Origin: Nocardia asteroides
GTDB taxonomy: Bacteria; Actinomycetota; Actinomycetes; Mycobacteriales; Mycobacteriaceae
Length of the DNA stretch: 64,000 bases
Reading direction: 5' to 3'
NCBI RefSeq assembly: GCF_021183625.1
Contig: NZ_CP089214.1
Span: forward strand, 6,076,001 to 6,140,000
Part shown: piece after piece, positions 27,364 through 35,824 of the stretch
Numbering within the stretch: position 1 is the first letter of the stretch
How the letters are laid out: each line of letters opens with the position of its first letter
Program-made: the position numbers and the translations under genes
Notes under the pieces: generated by a model
The model's database searches: none
The model's input: the letters and a program-made list of their open reading frames with translations, nothing else
What the model was told of the DNA's origin: nothing

Positions 27364-28140
27364 TCACAGGGCTCGGAAGACGGTGAGCCACTGGGCGGGC
27401 GTGACCAGCCCCACCGGGGTGTCCGGATCGAGTCCCGCTGTCCCGCAGGCACTCCGAACCCGCGCCCGGGGGTGCTCGCGGGCGAGGGAGGCGCCGAACG
27501 AGCCGCCCGCGCCCGCGAAGCCGAGGTGGACCAGGCGCCGGTAGCTCGCCAGGCGCTCCGCCGGAAGCAGCGGCCGGCCGCGGCGGCGTACGAGCAGTAC
27601 CGCCGCGTCCACGGCGGGAACCGGGTAGAAGCTGTCCCGGCCCACCCGCGGCCCGAGCGCCAGCGCCGTCCGCGGCCAGTGCGTGATCGCCAGCCGGGAC
27701 CAGCGGCCGTAGTCGCCGCTGTGCTTGCGCGCGAACTCGCGCTGGGTGAGCAGGGTGGCCCCGGTCAACGCGGGGGCGTCGAGGCACCAGCGCAGGATGT
27801 CGGTGCTCGCCGCGAACGGGATGTTCGCCACCACCGCGAACGGCTCATCCGGTGGCTCTGTCGTTCGGAAGTCGCTGTGCTGGATGGTAATTCGCGGGTG
27901 ATCGCGGTAGCGGGCACGGAGCCGTTCCGCGTGGTGCGGGTCCAGCTCGTAGGCGCGCACCCGGTCCGCCGCGCGGAGCAGCGCCCCGGTGAGCGCACCC
28001 GCGCCCGGGCCGGGTTCGAGCACGAGATCGGCGGGCGTCAGCTCGGCGGCGCGAACGATCGCGCGCACCGCCGCGGGGTCGACGAGGAAATTCTGGGACA
28101 GCCGGGCGCGGACGCGCGCCGGCCGGGAATGGCGAGGCAT
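27364..28140 (-). CDS. 23S rRNA adenine-N6 methyltransferase, Erm type
   Basis: A 258-residue Rossmann methyltransferase of the KsgA/Erm superfamily. RLSQNFLVDPAAVRAIV (about 13-29) is the family start, LVLEPGPGAGALTGALL the SAM loop, and VVANIPFAASTDILRW the catalytic motif IV. The NIPF form, with Phe, and the total length favour Erm over KsgA (which has NLPY), so it should methylate A2058 of 23S rRNA and give macrolide-lincosamide-streptogramin resistance. Substrate needs testing. The start is ATG 28140. A leader of about 200 nt with a possible leader peptide and a hairpin lies upstream. Confidence 0.82.
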   Translation of the reverse strand: MPRHSRPARVRARLSQNFLVDPAAVRAIVRAAELTPADLVLEPGPGAGALTGALLRAADRVRAYELDPHHAERLRARYRDHPRITIQHSDFRTTEPPDEPFAVVANIPFAASTDILRWCLDAPALTGATLLTQREFARKHSGDYGRWSRLAITHWPRTALALGPRVGRDSFYPVPAVDAAVLLVRRRGRPLLPAERLASYRRLVHLGFAGAGGSFGASLAREHPRARVRSACGTAGLDPDTPVGLVTPAQWLTVFRAL

Positions 28141-28209
28141 GGGATCCTTCGGCAGAAGGCGAATCGGGAACCGGGTGATGGCGCCTGACCCATGCCGGGC
28201 ACGGCTTCG

Positions 28210-28228
28210 ACGGCCTGCTTCAGGCCGT
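28210..28228. promoter_or_regulatory. Hairpin in the erm-type leader
   Basis: Perfect 8-bp arms ACGGCCTG (28210-28217) and CAGGCCGT (28221-28228) with a 3-nt loop, 70 nt before the erm-type start on the minus strand and after the stop of a possible leader peptide. It could be an attenuator stem. Confidence 0.5.
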
Positions 28229-28260
28229 TCGGGAAAGGGGAGTGCGGTGCGCCGGCGGGC

Positions 28261-28341
28261 CTAGGCGGCGTGGCGCGGGCGTGCGGACGGCACCGAACGC
28301 GCGCTCACGACCGCGCTGAACTCGCCGGGGCTGGCTCCCAT
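28261..28341 (-). CDS. Possible leader peptide of the erm-type gene
   Basis: Minus strand ATG 28341 to TAG 28261 gives a 26-residue peptide starting MGASPGEFSAVVSARS and ending in an Arg/His/Pro/Ala stretch. It precedes the 28210-28228 hairpin. Many Erm and WhiB7-controlled resistance genes are preceded by short peptides sensing stalled ribosomes. No clear RBS is present, and a second overlapping short frame from ATG 28379 exists, so this is only a candidate. Confidence 0.3.
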   Translation of the reverse strand: MGASPGEFSAVVSARSVPSARPRHAA

Positions 28342-28443
28342 GCCGGGGACGGTACCGCGCCGGGCCTTTCTCGCGCCATGGGTTTTCACCGCTGCGCGGG
28401 CGAGCTCCGTTGTTCGCGCAGGGCTCCGCCGCTGAAGCGGAGC

Positions 28444-28511
28444 GCTGCCGCTGGGGTGCTGCCGCTGGGGTGCTGCCGCTGGGGTGCTGCCGCTGGGGTG
28501 CTGCCGCTGGT
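28444..28511. repeat. 14-bp tandem repeat
   Basis: Four exact copies of GCTGCCGCTGGGGT (28444-28499) followed by a partial copy. It sits in the non-coding gap between the erm-type leader and the 1532-residue repeat protein stop. The rest of the gap (28342-28443, 28512-28567) shows no gene. Confidence 0.9.
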
Positions 28512-28567
28512 GCGGGCGCTGCCGCTGCCGCCGGCTAAGGCGCTGCTGCCGTCCGGTCGGGCTCCGG

Positions 28568-31500
28568 TCAGTCCTCGCGCAGTTCCTTCAGACTCGCCGC
28601 CGCACGCGACTCACCGTGCGCGGCCGCGGCCCGCCACCACGCCTCCGCGCCGGCCCGGTCGCCCTCGTCGCGCAGGATCGAGCCGAGGTCGTAGGCGGCG
28701 GCGACGTGCCCCGCCTCGGCGGCCTGGGTCAGCAGGCCGCGTGCGGACTCGGTGTCGCCGCGGCGGTACATGGCGAGGCCGAGGTCGTACAGGGCGCCGC
28801 GGTAACCGGGGTCACCGATTATCCCGCCCTGGCCGCGCGGTACCGGCGGAGGGCCGTAGACGCTGCGGCGCGGAGGGAGGGTGTCGGGGTTGTGCTGGAG
28901 CGTTGCCGCGCTCCAGCCGCCGAACCCGGTCGGTTCCGCCTCGGGTGCGCCGCCCGCTTGCCGAGGTGCGTCCGGCCCGGCGGCTCGCGGTTCTCCCGGA
29001 TCTGCGCTCACGTCCGCTCGCCGCGGTGCGTCGAGGTCGGCTTGCTGTGCTGCGTCCTGGTCCCCTCGCTGCCGTGCGTCGAGGTCGGCTCGCTGTGCCG
29101 CGTTCTGGTCCCCTCGCCGCGGTGCGTCGAGGTCGGCTCGCTGTGCCGCGTTCTGGTCCCCTCGCCGCGGTGCGTCGAGGTCGGCGCTCAGCGCTGCGTC
29201 CTGGTCCGCTCGCTGCGGCGTATCGCGCCCGGCTTGCTGTGCTGTGTTCTGGTCCGCTCGCTGCGGCACATTGCGGTCGACGCGCAGCGCCACGTTTTGA
29301 TCGGCCACCTGCGGCGCCTGCCGGTCGGCCGGCGCGCTCGCCTCCTGTCGCGTCTCCAGACCCCGCCCGGCCGGCCCCGCGTCACGCTCGGCCTGCCCGT
29401 CCGCGCGAGACGTTGCCGTGTTCGCCTCGTGCGGCTGCGTACCGCCGCGCGGCGCGGCCGCGCCGTTCCCCGGCGCGACTCCGTGCACCCGCTGACCGGC
29501 GCGCGGGGTGGCTCCGTCCGTGCCCGAGCCGGCCGCCTCGGGCGGTCCGTAGCTGCGCGACGCCGCTGCACCGACGTCGGGCGCGGAATTCTGCGCCCGA
29601 CGCTCCGTGCGCGGGGTCGCCGTTTCGACCCCGGGGGTGGCCCGCTCCGGGGGCCTTCCGTCGCGCGAGGCCGGTGCACCCGCATCGGGCGCGGTCCGCT
29701 TCGGGAGTGCTCCGGCGCGCGGCCCGTTCGCCTGGCCGTCCGGCACGGTCCCACTCGGCTGCCTTCTCGCCGGCGGCGTAGCCGTACTCGCCTCGTGCGA
29801 CCGCACAATGCCGTGCGGCACGACCGCATCGCCCTCGGGCGCGACCTCTTGTGACCGCTTCTCGGAGCGGGGGGCAACCACGCCGGCAGCGGGCGCGGTC
29901 GGCTCCGGCCGCCTACCGGCGCGAGGGGTGCCCGCATCGGGCGCGGCCTGGTTCGAGCGCATTCCGTTGCGCGGCGCGGTGGTGTCGTCTCCGGGTGCGG
30001 TCTCTCGCTGCCGCCCGTCGGCGCGTGCCGCATTCGTGCCGGCCCCGGGCGTGCGCCGCTCCGGCTGCGCCCTCGGAGGTAGCGCGGTGCCTCCGGGAGC
30101 GGCCTGCCTCGGCTGTCCTCCCGGAGGTGCCGCAGTTGTGCTCGCGGGAGTGGCTTGCCTCGGTTCTCCTGCCGGAGGTGCCGCAGTTGTGCTCGCGGGA
30201 GTGGCTTGCCTCGGTTCTCCTGCCGGAGGTGCCGCAGTTGTGCTCGCGGGAGTGGCTTGCCTCGGTTCTCCTGCCGGAGGGGCCGCAGTTGTGCCCCCGG
30301 ACGTGGCCTGCCTCGGTTCTCCCGGGGGCAGCCCAGTTGTGCTGAGGTGCGGCTGTTCTCCGGGGCGAGGCGCGGTCGTCCCGGCTTCGGGCGGGGTTTG
30401 AGCCGGCCGCTCACCGGGGCGCGACGCCGACCCACCGGCGTTGGGAGCGCCATCTTCCGCACGCCCGCCGAGGCGTGGTGTCACCGAGCCGCTCGGTGCG
30501 ACTTCGCGCGGCGATGGGCCGATCGGCGGCGCGGTTGTGCCGCCCGCGACCACATCCGGTCGAGCGCCGATGCGCGACGTCACTGTGCCGTGCGGTGCGA
30601 CCTCGCGTGGCCGGGAGTCGACCTGCTCTCCGGCAGCGTCGGCGCCGAGGGCGGCCTTTTCCGGTCGCTCGTCGCTGCTGGACGCTGTCGTGCTCGCGGG
30701 TCGATGGTCCGTCCCGCGCCGACCGGTAACCGGCGCAGGACGGTCGAGCGTGCCTTCGCCGCGACCATCGGCGGCGCTCTCCGCCGGGACAAGCCGACGT
30801 GGGCCGCCGAGCCGGTCGGCAGGGGCTGTGCCCTGCGCGCCCGGCGCGCGAGCATCCGCAGCGGCGCCTCCGCCGCGCCGCGGCAGGCCACCCGAGCCGC
30901 GCGGGTGCCCATCGGGCGTCACTCCCGACCCTGCCTCCGGGTTTCGCGGCGCCGCGCCGCGTACTCCGGTTTCCGTGGCCCGCACAGTCGCGCTGCTCGG
31001 TCCCGCCGCCGAGGTTCGGCGCGCGTCACTCGGTTCCGCTGCCGGGGTTGGGCGGATTGCGTCACTCGGTTCCGCTGCCGGGGTTGGGCCGGCTGCGCTG
31101 CTCGGCTCCGCTGCCGGAGTTGGGCCGGCTGCGCTGCTCAGTTCCGCTGCCGGAGTTGGGCCGGGAGCGTCACTCGGCTCCGCTGCCGGAGTTGGGCCGG
31201 CCGCGCTGCTCGTTCCCGCTTTCGGGGTTCGCGGGGGCGAACCGTTCGACCCCGCCTCCGGAGTTCCGCCCGGCGCTCCGCCGGAGCGATCCGCGCTCCC
31301 GGCGCGAGCATCGTCGCCTGGTTCCCGCACTCCGTGCCGATGCGGCTGGGTCGGCGCCGGCCGCTCCCCGCGCAGCGCCTGCAACCGCGCGGCGAAACTC
31401 TGCCGCCGCTGGTCCGACTCGTCACCGCGCATGCCGTGCAGCCCGGCCGCCAGGTTCGCCCCGGCCGCACTCGGCTGGGCACCGGTCGACGTCGGCCGGT

Positions 31501-33166
31501 TCTGCCTGGCCTGCCCGTGCCGCCCGGTCAGCTTCTCGCCCGCCGCTGTCGGCCGCTGCCCGTACCGCGACTCGCGGATGTCCGGCCGCCGCCCCGCTCG
31601 CGTCGGCAGCGCATGCTGGCCGCCGGTCCGCGCGGGCGGTTGCCCGTCCTTTCGCGGCTGATCCCGACCCGGCTCGTCGCCCGGCCGCCCGGGCCCTGCC
31701 GTCCGGTCCGGCTCGCCGACCCGGCGCTCGGATGCCGCCGGTCGGCCCGATCCGTCGGCCTGTTGCCCAGATCCTGCCGTCCGGTCGGGCTCGTCGTTCC
31801 GCCGCTCGGGTCCCGGCGTCCGGTCGGGCTCGTCGTTCCGCCGCTCGGATCCTGCCGTCCGTTCCGGCTCGCGACCCCGCCGCTCGGGTCCCGCCATCCG
31901 GTCCGGCTCGTTGTTCCGCCGCTCGGATCCCGGCGTCCGGTCCGGCTCGTCGTTCCGCCGGACGGACCCTGCCGTCCGTTCCGGCTCGCGACCCCGCCGC
32001 TCGGATCCCGCCGCCCGGTCGAGCTCGCCTGCCCGCCGCTCGGATCCCGCCGCTCGATCCGGCCCGTCGTTCCGCCGGACGATTTGCGCCGCTCGGCTCC
32101 GCGCGTCGGCCGCCCGCTTGGACCCGCTCGCACGGCTCTGCTCCGCAACCTCCGCACCGGATTCCACCGGCCGCTCGGCTCGGCCTCCGCCGCGCGCCGG
32201 CTCATCCGCGGACCGAGCCGGTCCCGCGTGCTCACTACGCACCCCGTCGGCCGGAGCCTGCTCGCCGACGCCCCGCTGTCCTGAGCCGGTGTTCGCCGCC
32301 CGCGGCTCCTCGACCACAACCCCTTCCGAACGGACCCCCGGCCCGAACGGCGCCTCCTCCCCGAGCCCCTCGGGAACCGGCGGCAACTCCCCGCTGGGCC
32401 GCCGGACGGGGGCATCCTCCGGCGCCTGCCGATCCCACCGCCCCGCCGACCCGTCCGCGGGCGGCGCGTAGTCCCGCCTGCTCACCCACCCGCCTGCACG
32501 CCGCGCGACCTCCCCCTTCACCTCGGGCACGGCGCCGGTGTCGACGAGCACGACCCGTCCACCGTCCGGCCGCTCGGCCCGGTAGCGAACGGGCAGCGTG
32601 ACGTACTGGTCGTCGAGTAGCTGCGCCTCGTTCTCCCGCGGTGCGGCGGGCTCGGCGTCGAGCGCGGTGGTGGCGATCTCGACCACGAGGTTGGCGAAGT
32701 TCGGCGGCCCCTCGCCGACGCTGCACCAGAGCGTGACGCGCCCGTCGGGCAGGTGCTCGACGAGGATGCCGTAGTTCCCCTCCCAGGACTTCTGCACGCC
32801 GCGGTCGTCCACCCAGACCGGGGTGAGGGTGAAGAGCGCCTCGGCGGAGTTACCGGCGAGCTCGACGCTGAGCCCGGTCGCGAGCGCGTCGCCCCAGACG
32901 TCGATGCCGCCGAGCCGCCTGCCGTCGAAGCGGACGTGCCCGTCGAGCACGGAGAGCCCGATGCCCCAGCCGCGCAATCCGGCGGGCGGCGCGGCGGAAA
33001 GTGCTGTCATCGCCAGCCGCGCGCCGGGCGCCCCGAACTCCTCGGAGTACATGGGGTAGACCAGGCTGCCGTTGTAGCGGATCGGCTCGGCGCTGGTGTA
33101 TTGCGTGGCGAGGATCTTCCCGGGCGGCGAATGGCGTTCGTACCATTGCGAATACGACTCGGTCAT
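28568..33166 (-). CDS. 1532-residue repeat-rich protein with N-terminal domain and C-terminal Sel1/TPR-like repeats
   Basis: Residues 1 to about 230 look globular (MTESYSQWYERHSPPGKILA, YPMYSEEFGAPGARLAMTAL, GNYGILVEHLPDGRVTLWCS). From about 240 to 1430 it is low-complexity and probably disordered, rich in Pro, Ala, Arg, Glu and Gln, with several tandem peptide arrays. The last 80 residues hold Sel1/TPR-like repeats (ALYDLGLAMYRRGDTESARG, then AAYDLGSILRDEGDRAGAEA). No signal peptide or membrane segment, so cytoplasmic. The N-terminal domain is not one I recognise. ATG 33166 has AGGAAAGGG upstream. Long frames on other strands in this interval are side effects of the composition. Confidence 0.72.
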   Translation of the reverse strand: MTESYSQWYERHSPPGKILATQYTSAEPIRYNGSLVYPMYSEEFGAPGARLAMTALSAAPPAGLRGWGIGLSVLDGHVRFDGRRLGGIDVWGDALATGLSVELAGNSAEALFTLTPVWVDDRGVQKSWEGNYGILVEHLPDGRVTLWCSVGEGPPNFANLVVEIATTALDAEPAAPRENEAQLLDDQYVTLPVRYRAERPDGGRVVLVDTGAVPEVKGEVARRAGGWVSRRDYAPPADGSAGRWDRQAPEDAPVRRPSGELPPVPEGLGEEAPFGPGVRSEGVVVEEPRAANTGSGQRGVGEQAPADGVRSEHAGPARSADEPARGGGRAERPVESGAEVAEQSRASGSKRAADARSRAAQIVRRNDGPDRAAGSERRAGELDRAAGSERRGREPERTAGSVRRNDEPDRTPGSERRNNEPDRMAGPERRGREPERTAGSERRNDEPDRTPGPERRNDEPDRTAGSGQQADGSGRPAASERRVGEPDRTAGPGRPGDEPGRDQPRKDGQPPARTGGQHALPTRAGRRPDIRESRYGQRPTAAGEKLTGRHGQARQNRPTSTGAQPSAAGANLAAGLHGMRGDESDQRRQSFAARLQALRGERPAPTQPHRHGVREPGDDARAGSADRSGGAPGGTPEAGSNGSPPRTPKAGTSSAAGPTPAAEPSDAPGPTPAAELSSAAGPTPAAEPSSAAGPTPAAEPSDAIRPTPAAEPSDARRTSAAGPSSATVRATETGVRGAAPRNPEAGSGVTPDGHPRGSGGLPRRGGGAAADARAPGAQGTAPADRLGGPRRLVPAESAADGRGEGTLDRPAPVTGRRGTDHRPASTTASSSDERPEKAALGADAAGEQVDSRPREVAPHGTVTSRIGARPDVVAGGTTAPPIGPSPREVAPSGSVTPRLGGRAEDGAPNAGGSASRPGERPAQTPPEAGTTAPRPGEQPHLSTTGLPPGEPRQATSGGTTAAPPAGEPRQATPASTTAAPPAGEPRQATPASTTAAPPAGEPRQATPASTTAAPPGGQPRQAAPGGTALPPRAQPERRTPGAGTNAARADGRQRETAPGDDTTAPRNGMRSNQAAPDAGTPRAGRRPEPTAPAAGVVAPRSEKRSQEVAPEGDAVVPHGIVRSHEASTATPPARRQPSGTVPDGQANGPRAGALPKRTAPDAGAPASRDGRPPERATPGVETATPRTERRAQNSAPDVGAAASRSYGPPEAAGSGTDGATPRAGQRVHGVAPGNGAAAPRGGTQPHEANTATSRADGQAERDAGPAGRGLETRQEASAPADRQAPQVADQNVALRVDRNVPQRADQNTAQQAGRDTPQRADQDAALSADLDAPRRGDQNAAQRADLDAPRRGDQNAAQRADLDARQRGDQDAAQQADLDAPRRADVSADPGEPRAAGPDAPRQAGGAPEAEPTGFGGWSAATLQHNPDTLPPRRSVYGPPPVPRGQGGIIGDPGYRGALYDLGLAMYRRGDTESARGLLTQAAEAGHVAAAYDLGSILRDEGDRAGAEAWWRAAAAHGESRAAASLKELRED
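29017..29184. repeat. 48-bp tandem array inside the repeat protein
   Basis: About 3.5 copies of a 48-bp unit; the marker TCGAGGTCGG recurs at 29031, 29079, 29127 and 29175. It encodes a 16-residue unit of the type DLDAPRRGDQNAAQRA on the minus strand. Confidence 0.85.
30121..30324. repeat. 51-bp tandem array inside the repeat protein
   Basis: Four copies of a 51-bp unit beginning CCGGAGG at 30121, 30172, 30223 and 30274; the first three are nearly identical. It encodes AGEPRQATPASTTAAPP (17 residues). A degenerate copy precedes it. Confidence 0.9.
31021..31214. repeat. 36-bp tandem array inside the repeat protein
   Basis: About five copies of a 36-bp unit; TCCGCTGCCGG recurs every 36 bp from 31035 to 31179. 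It encodes a 12-residue unit close to AAGPTPAAEPSS. Confidence 0.85.
31750..32070. repeat. 39-bp degenerate tandem array inside the repeat protein
   Basis: About eight diverged copies of a 39-bp unit (for example CTCGTCGTTCC at 31790 and 31829), encoding 13-residue units of the type PDRTAGSERRNDE. The borders are approximate. Confidence 0.7.
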
Positions 33167-33299
33167 GTCGCCACCCTTTCCTGGTCTCGCGCCGGGCCCC
33201 GATCGCGCGCGGTGGCCCGCTCCACCGTACTAGGCGCGGGCGCGGTGGTCGCGGCATCGCGGGCCGGTCCGGACACCCGCCGGGCGTACCGTGACGCCC

Positions 33300-34673
33300 A
33301 TGAGCGAGCGACTGGTGGTGATCGGCGGGGACGCGACCGGAATGGCCGCGGCGTCGCAGGCACGGCGGCTGAAGGACGCGGGCGAGCTGGAGATCGTGGT
33401 CTTCGAGCGCGGGCATTTCGCCTCGTATTCGGCCTGCGGCATCCCGTACTGGGTCGGCGGCGCGGTGCTCGAGCGGGACGAGCTGATCGCCAGGACCCCG
33501 GCGGAGCACCGCGAGCGCGACATCGACCTGCGCTTCGGCCACGAGGTGCTGGAGCTGGACCCCGCGGGCCACCGGGTGCTGGTCCGCGACGACGGCGGCA
33601 CGGAATCCTGGACCGGATACGACAAACTCGTCATCGCCACCGGCGCCAGGCCGGTGCGCCCGCCGCTGCCAGGCATCGACGCCCCCGGCGTGCACGGCGT
33701 GCAGACCCTGGACGACGGGCAGGCGCTCATCGACACCCTGACCGGCCAGGAGTCCGGCGACGCGGTGGTGATCGGCGCCGGGTACATCGGCGTCGAGATG
33801 GCGGAGGCGCTCATCCAGCGCGGCTACCGGGTGACCATGCTGCACCGCGGCGCCGAGCCCATGTCCACCCTCGACCCGGACATGGGCGCGCTGGTGCGCG
33901 AGGCGATGGACGGCATGGGCATCACCGTCGTCAACCACGCCGACGTGACCGCGATCCACACCGCCCCCGACGGCCGGGTGCGCGCGGTCGGGACGGCCGA
34001 CGGCGAGTACCCGGCCGACGTGGTCGTGCTCGGCCTCGGCGTGCGCCCGGCCACCGAGCTGGCGGCCGCGGCCGGGCTGCCGCTGGGGGCGGAGGGCGGG
34101 CTCCTCACCGACCTGGCCATGCGGGTGCGCGGCCACACCGACATCTGGGCCGGCGGCGACTGCGTCGAGGTGCTCGACCTGGTGTCCGGGCGGCTGCGGC
34201 ACATCGCGCTCGGCACGCACGCCAACAAGCACGGGCAGATCATCGGCACCGGGGTCGGCGGCGGGTACGCGACCTTCCCCGGCGTGGTCGGCACCGCGGT
34301 GAGCAAGGTCTGCGCGCTGGAGGTCGCCAGGACCGGGCTGCGCGAGGCGGACGCCACCGCGGCCGGGTTGCAGTTCGTGAGCGTCACCATCGAGTCGACC
34401 AGCCGGGCCGGGTACTACCCGGACGCCACTCCGATGACGGTGAAGATGCTGGCCGAGCGGCGCACCGGCCGGTTGCTCGGCACCCAGATCGTGGGTCGGG
34501 AGGGCGCGGGCAAGCGGGTCGACATCGCCGCCGTCGCGCTGACCGCCCGGATGACGGTCGAGCAGATGACCACCCTCGACCTCGGCTACGCCCCGCCCTA
34601 CTCGCCGGTCTGGGATCCGGTGCTGGTCGCCGCCCGCAAGGCGGTGGCCGCGGTCCGCGCCGCCGGGTGGTGA
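33300..34673 (+). CDS. FAD-dependent disulfide oxidoreductase, CoA-disulfide reductase/NADH oxidase-like
   Basis: A 457-residue single-cysteine flavoprotein. The FAD motif VVIGGDATGMAAASQ is N-terminal; the redox Cys46 lies in SYSACGIPYWVGG, as in CoA-disulfide reductases and Nox enzymes; DAVVIGAGYIGVEMAEALIQ is the NAD(P)H fold and DIWAGGDCVEVL the second FAD motif. It may reduce CoA or another low-molecular-weight disulfide, or oxygen. ATG 33300 is preferred over GTG 33291. It is divergent from the repeat protein gene and convergent with the ankyrin gene, 9 nt away. Confidence 0.85.
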   Translation: MSERLVVIGGDATGMAAASQARRLKDAGELEIVVFERGHFASYSACGIPYWVGGAVLERDELIARTPAEHRERDIDLRFGHEVLELDPAGHRVLVRDDGGTESWTGYDKLVIATGARPVRPPLPGIDAPGVHGVQTLDDGQALIDTLTGQESGDAVVIGAGYIGVEMAEALIQRGYRVTMLHRGAEPMSTLDPDMGALVREAMDGMGITVVNHADVTAIHTAPDGRVRAVGTADGEYPADVVVLGLGVRPATELAAAAGLPLGAEGGLLTDLAMRVRGHTDIWAGGDCVEVLDLVSGRLRHIALGTHANKHGQIIGTGVGGGYATFPGVVGTAVSKVCALEVARTGLREADATAAGLQFVSVTIESTSRAGYYPDATPMTVKMLAERRTGRLLGTQIVGREGAGKRVDIAAVALTARMTVEQMTTLDLGYAPPYSPVWDPVLVAARKAVAAVRAAGW

Positions 34674-34682
34674 GGCGGGCCC

Positions 34683-35069
34683 TCAGCCGAACAGCTCGAG
34701 CAGCTCGGCCTGCCCGAACATGGTCGCCGCCGCGCGCGCCGACGGGCTCCCGGCGTCCGGGTCCGCCCCGCGGGCGACCAGCGCCCGCACCACCTCGGTT
34801 TCGCCTTTGAACACGGCTCCGGCCAGCGGCGTCTGCCCGCGATCGTTGGCCAGGTCCGGGTCGGCACCCCGCTCCAGCAGCACCCGGACCGCGTCGACGT
34901 GCCCGTGGTAGGCGGCCAGCATGACGAGGGTGTCCCCGCGATCGTTGCTGAGATCGACCGGCACCCCGGCATCCAGGTAGCCGGCGAGTCGCGCCGCCGC
35001 GCCGGTCCGGGCCAGGTCGAAGATCCGGCCGGCCAGCTCCACCACCTCGGGGTCGGGAGTCTCGCTCAC
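34683..35069 (-). CDS. Ankyrin-repeat protein
   Basis: A 128-residue protein made of about three ankyrin repeats: GAAARLAGYLDAGVPVDLSN, DRGDTLVMLAAYHGHVDAVR and DRGQTPLAGAVFKGETEVVR each match the helix-turn-helix and loop pattern. Ankyrin repeats bind protein partners. It lies 4 nt downstream of the udgX-like gene and has the same direction, so it shares that SigF-type promoter. It starts with GTG. The partner is unknown. Confidence 0.82.
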   Translation of the reverse strand: MSETPDPEVVELAGRIFDLARTGAAARLAGYLDAGVPVDLSNDRGDTLVMLAAYHGHVDAVRVLLERGADPDLANDRGQTPLAGAVFKGETEVVRALVARGADPDAGSPSARAAATMFGQAELLELFG

Positions 35070-35073
35070 CGGT

Positions 35074-35709
35074 TCATCGTGACAGAGCCTCCAGCGCCGT
35101 CCGTGCCCGGCCGAGGTCGGCGGTGAACTCGCGGTACGCGGCCGCCCGGTCCGGCGCGCGCAGCACCGCCGACGGGTGCACCGTGGCGAGCACCGCGTGC
35201 TCCGGCAGCTCGATGAGCTCGCCGCGCCGCTCGCTCACCCGGAACCCGGTGCCGAGCACCGCCTGCGCCGCGATGGCGCCGAGGCAGAGCACCAGCCGCG
35301 GCCGCACCGCGCGCAGCTCGGCGGCGAGCCAGGGCGCACAGGCCACGATCTCGGTGCGGCCCGGCTGTTTGTGGATCCGCCGCTTGCCGCGCTCGGTGAA
35401 GCGGAAGTGTTTGACCGCGTTGGTGAGGTAGCAGCCGTCCCGGTCGATGCCCGCCTCGTCCAGCGCCCGGTTCAGCAGCGCGCCCGCGGGCCCGACGAAC
35501 GGGTGCCCGCTCCGGTCCTCCTGATCGCCCGGCTGCTCGCCGATCAGCAACACCGCGGCATGCGCCGGCCCCTCGCCGAACACCGTCTGCGTGGCGTCCC
35601 GGTGGAGCTCGCACCCCCTGCACCCGGCCGCGGCCGCGCGCAGCTCCGGCAGCCCGGCGCCCTCGGGCACGAATTGCGCCGCACCCGGCGCCTTTCCGCG
35701 AGCGGCCAT
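35074..35709 (-). CDS. UdgX-type uracil-DNA glycosylase
   Basis: A 211-residue family 4/5-related uracil-DNA glycosylase. Motif A is GEQPGDQED (58-66), FVGPAGALLNRALDEAGI follows, and the UdgX-specific loop GKRRIHKQP puts His113 where Mycobacterium smegmatis UdgX forms a covalent bond with uracil. C30, C33 and C124 are probable 4Fe-4S ligands together with one more Cys. HPSAVLRA is the second catalytic motif. ATG 35709 is downstream of a perfect SigF promoter. The downstream ankyrin gene is probably co-transcribed. Confidence 0.87.
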   Translation of the reverse strand: MAARGKAPGAAQFVPEGAGLPELRAAAAGCRGCELHRDATQTVFGEGPAHAAVLLIGEQPGDQEDRSGHPFVGPAGALLNRALDEAGIDRDGCYLTNAVKHFRFTERGKRRIHKQPGRTEIVACAPWLAAELRAVRPRLVLCLGAIAAQAVLGTGFRVSERRGELIELPEHAVLATVHPSAVLRAPDRAAAYREFTADLGRARTALEALSR

Positions 35710-35741
35710 GGCCGGCCCCCTCTCGTCGAGTGTGCTCGCTG

Positions 35742-35766
35742 TACCCGGGCCCCCGAGCCGGAAACC
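35742..35766 (-). promoter_or_regulatory. SigF promoter of the UdgX-like gene
   Basis: On the minus strand: GGTTT (35766-35762), 15-bp spacer, GGGTA (35746-35742). Perfect consensus match, 32 nt before ATG 35709. Confidence 0.75.
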
Positions 35767-35824
35767 GCGGCGCTCACCACCGGAATAGCAGGAATGAGCG
35801 GGCGCGGTGAAGGTATCCGCAGGT

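Noticed and set aside
28568..33166. Other-strand open frames across the repeat-protein gene
   Set aside because: The tandem repeats and extreme GC content open every frame. Only the minus frame from 33166 has a globular start, RBS and a Sel1/TPR-like end.
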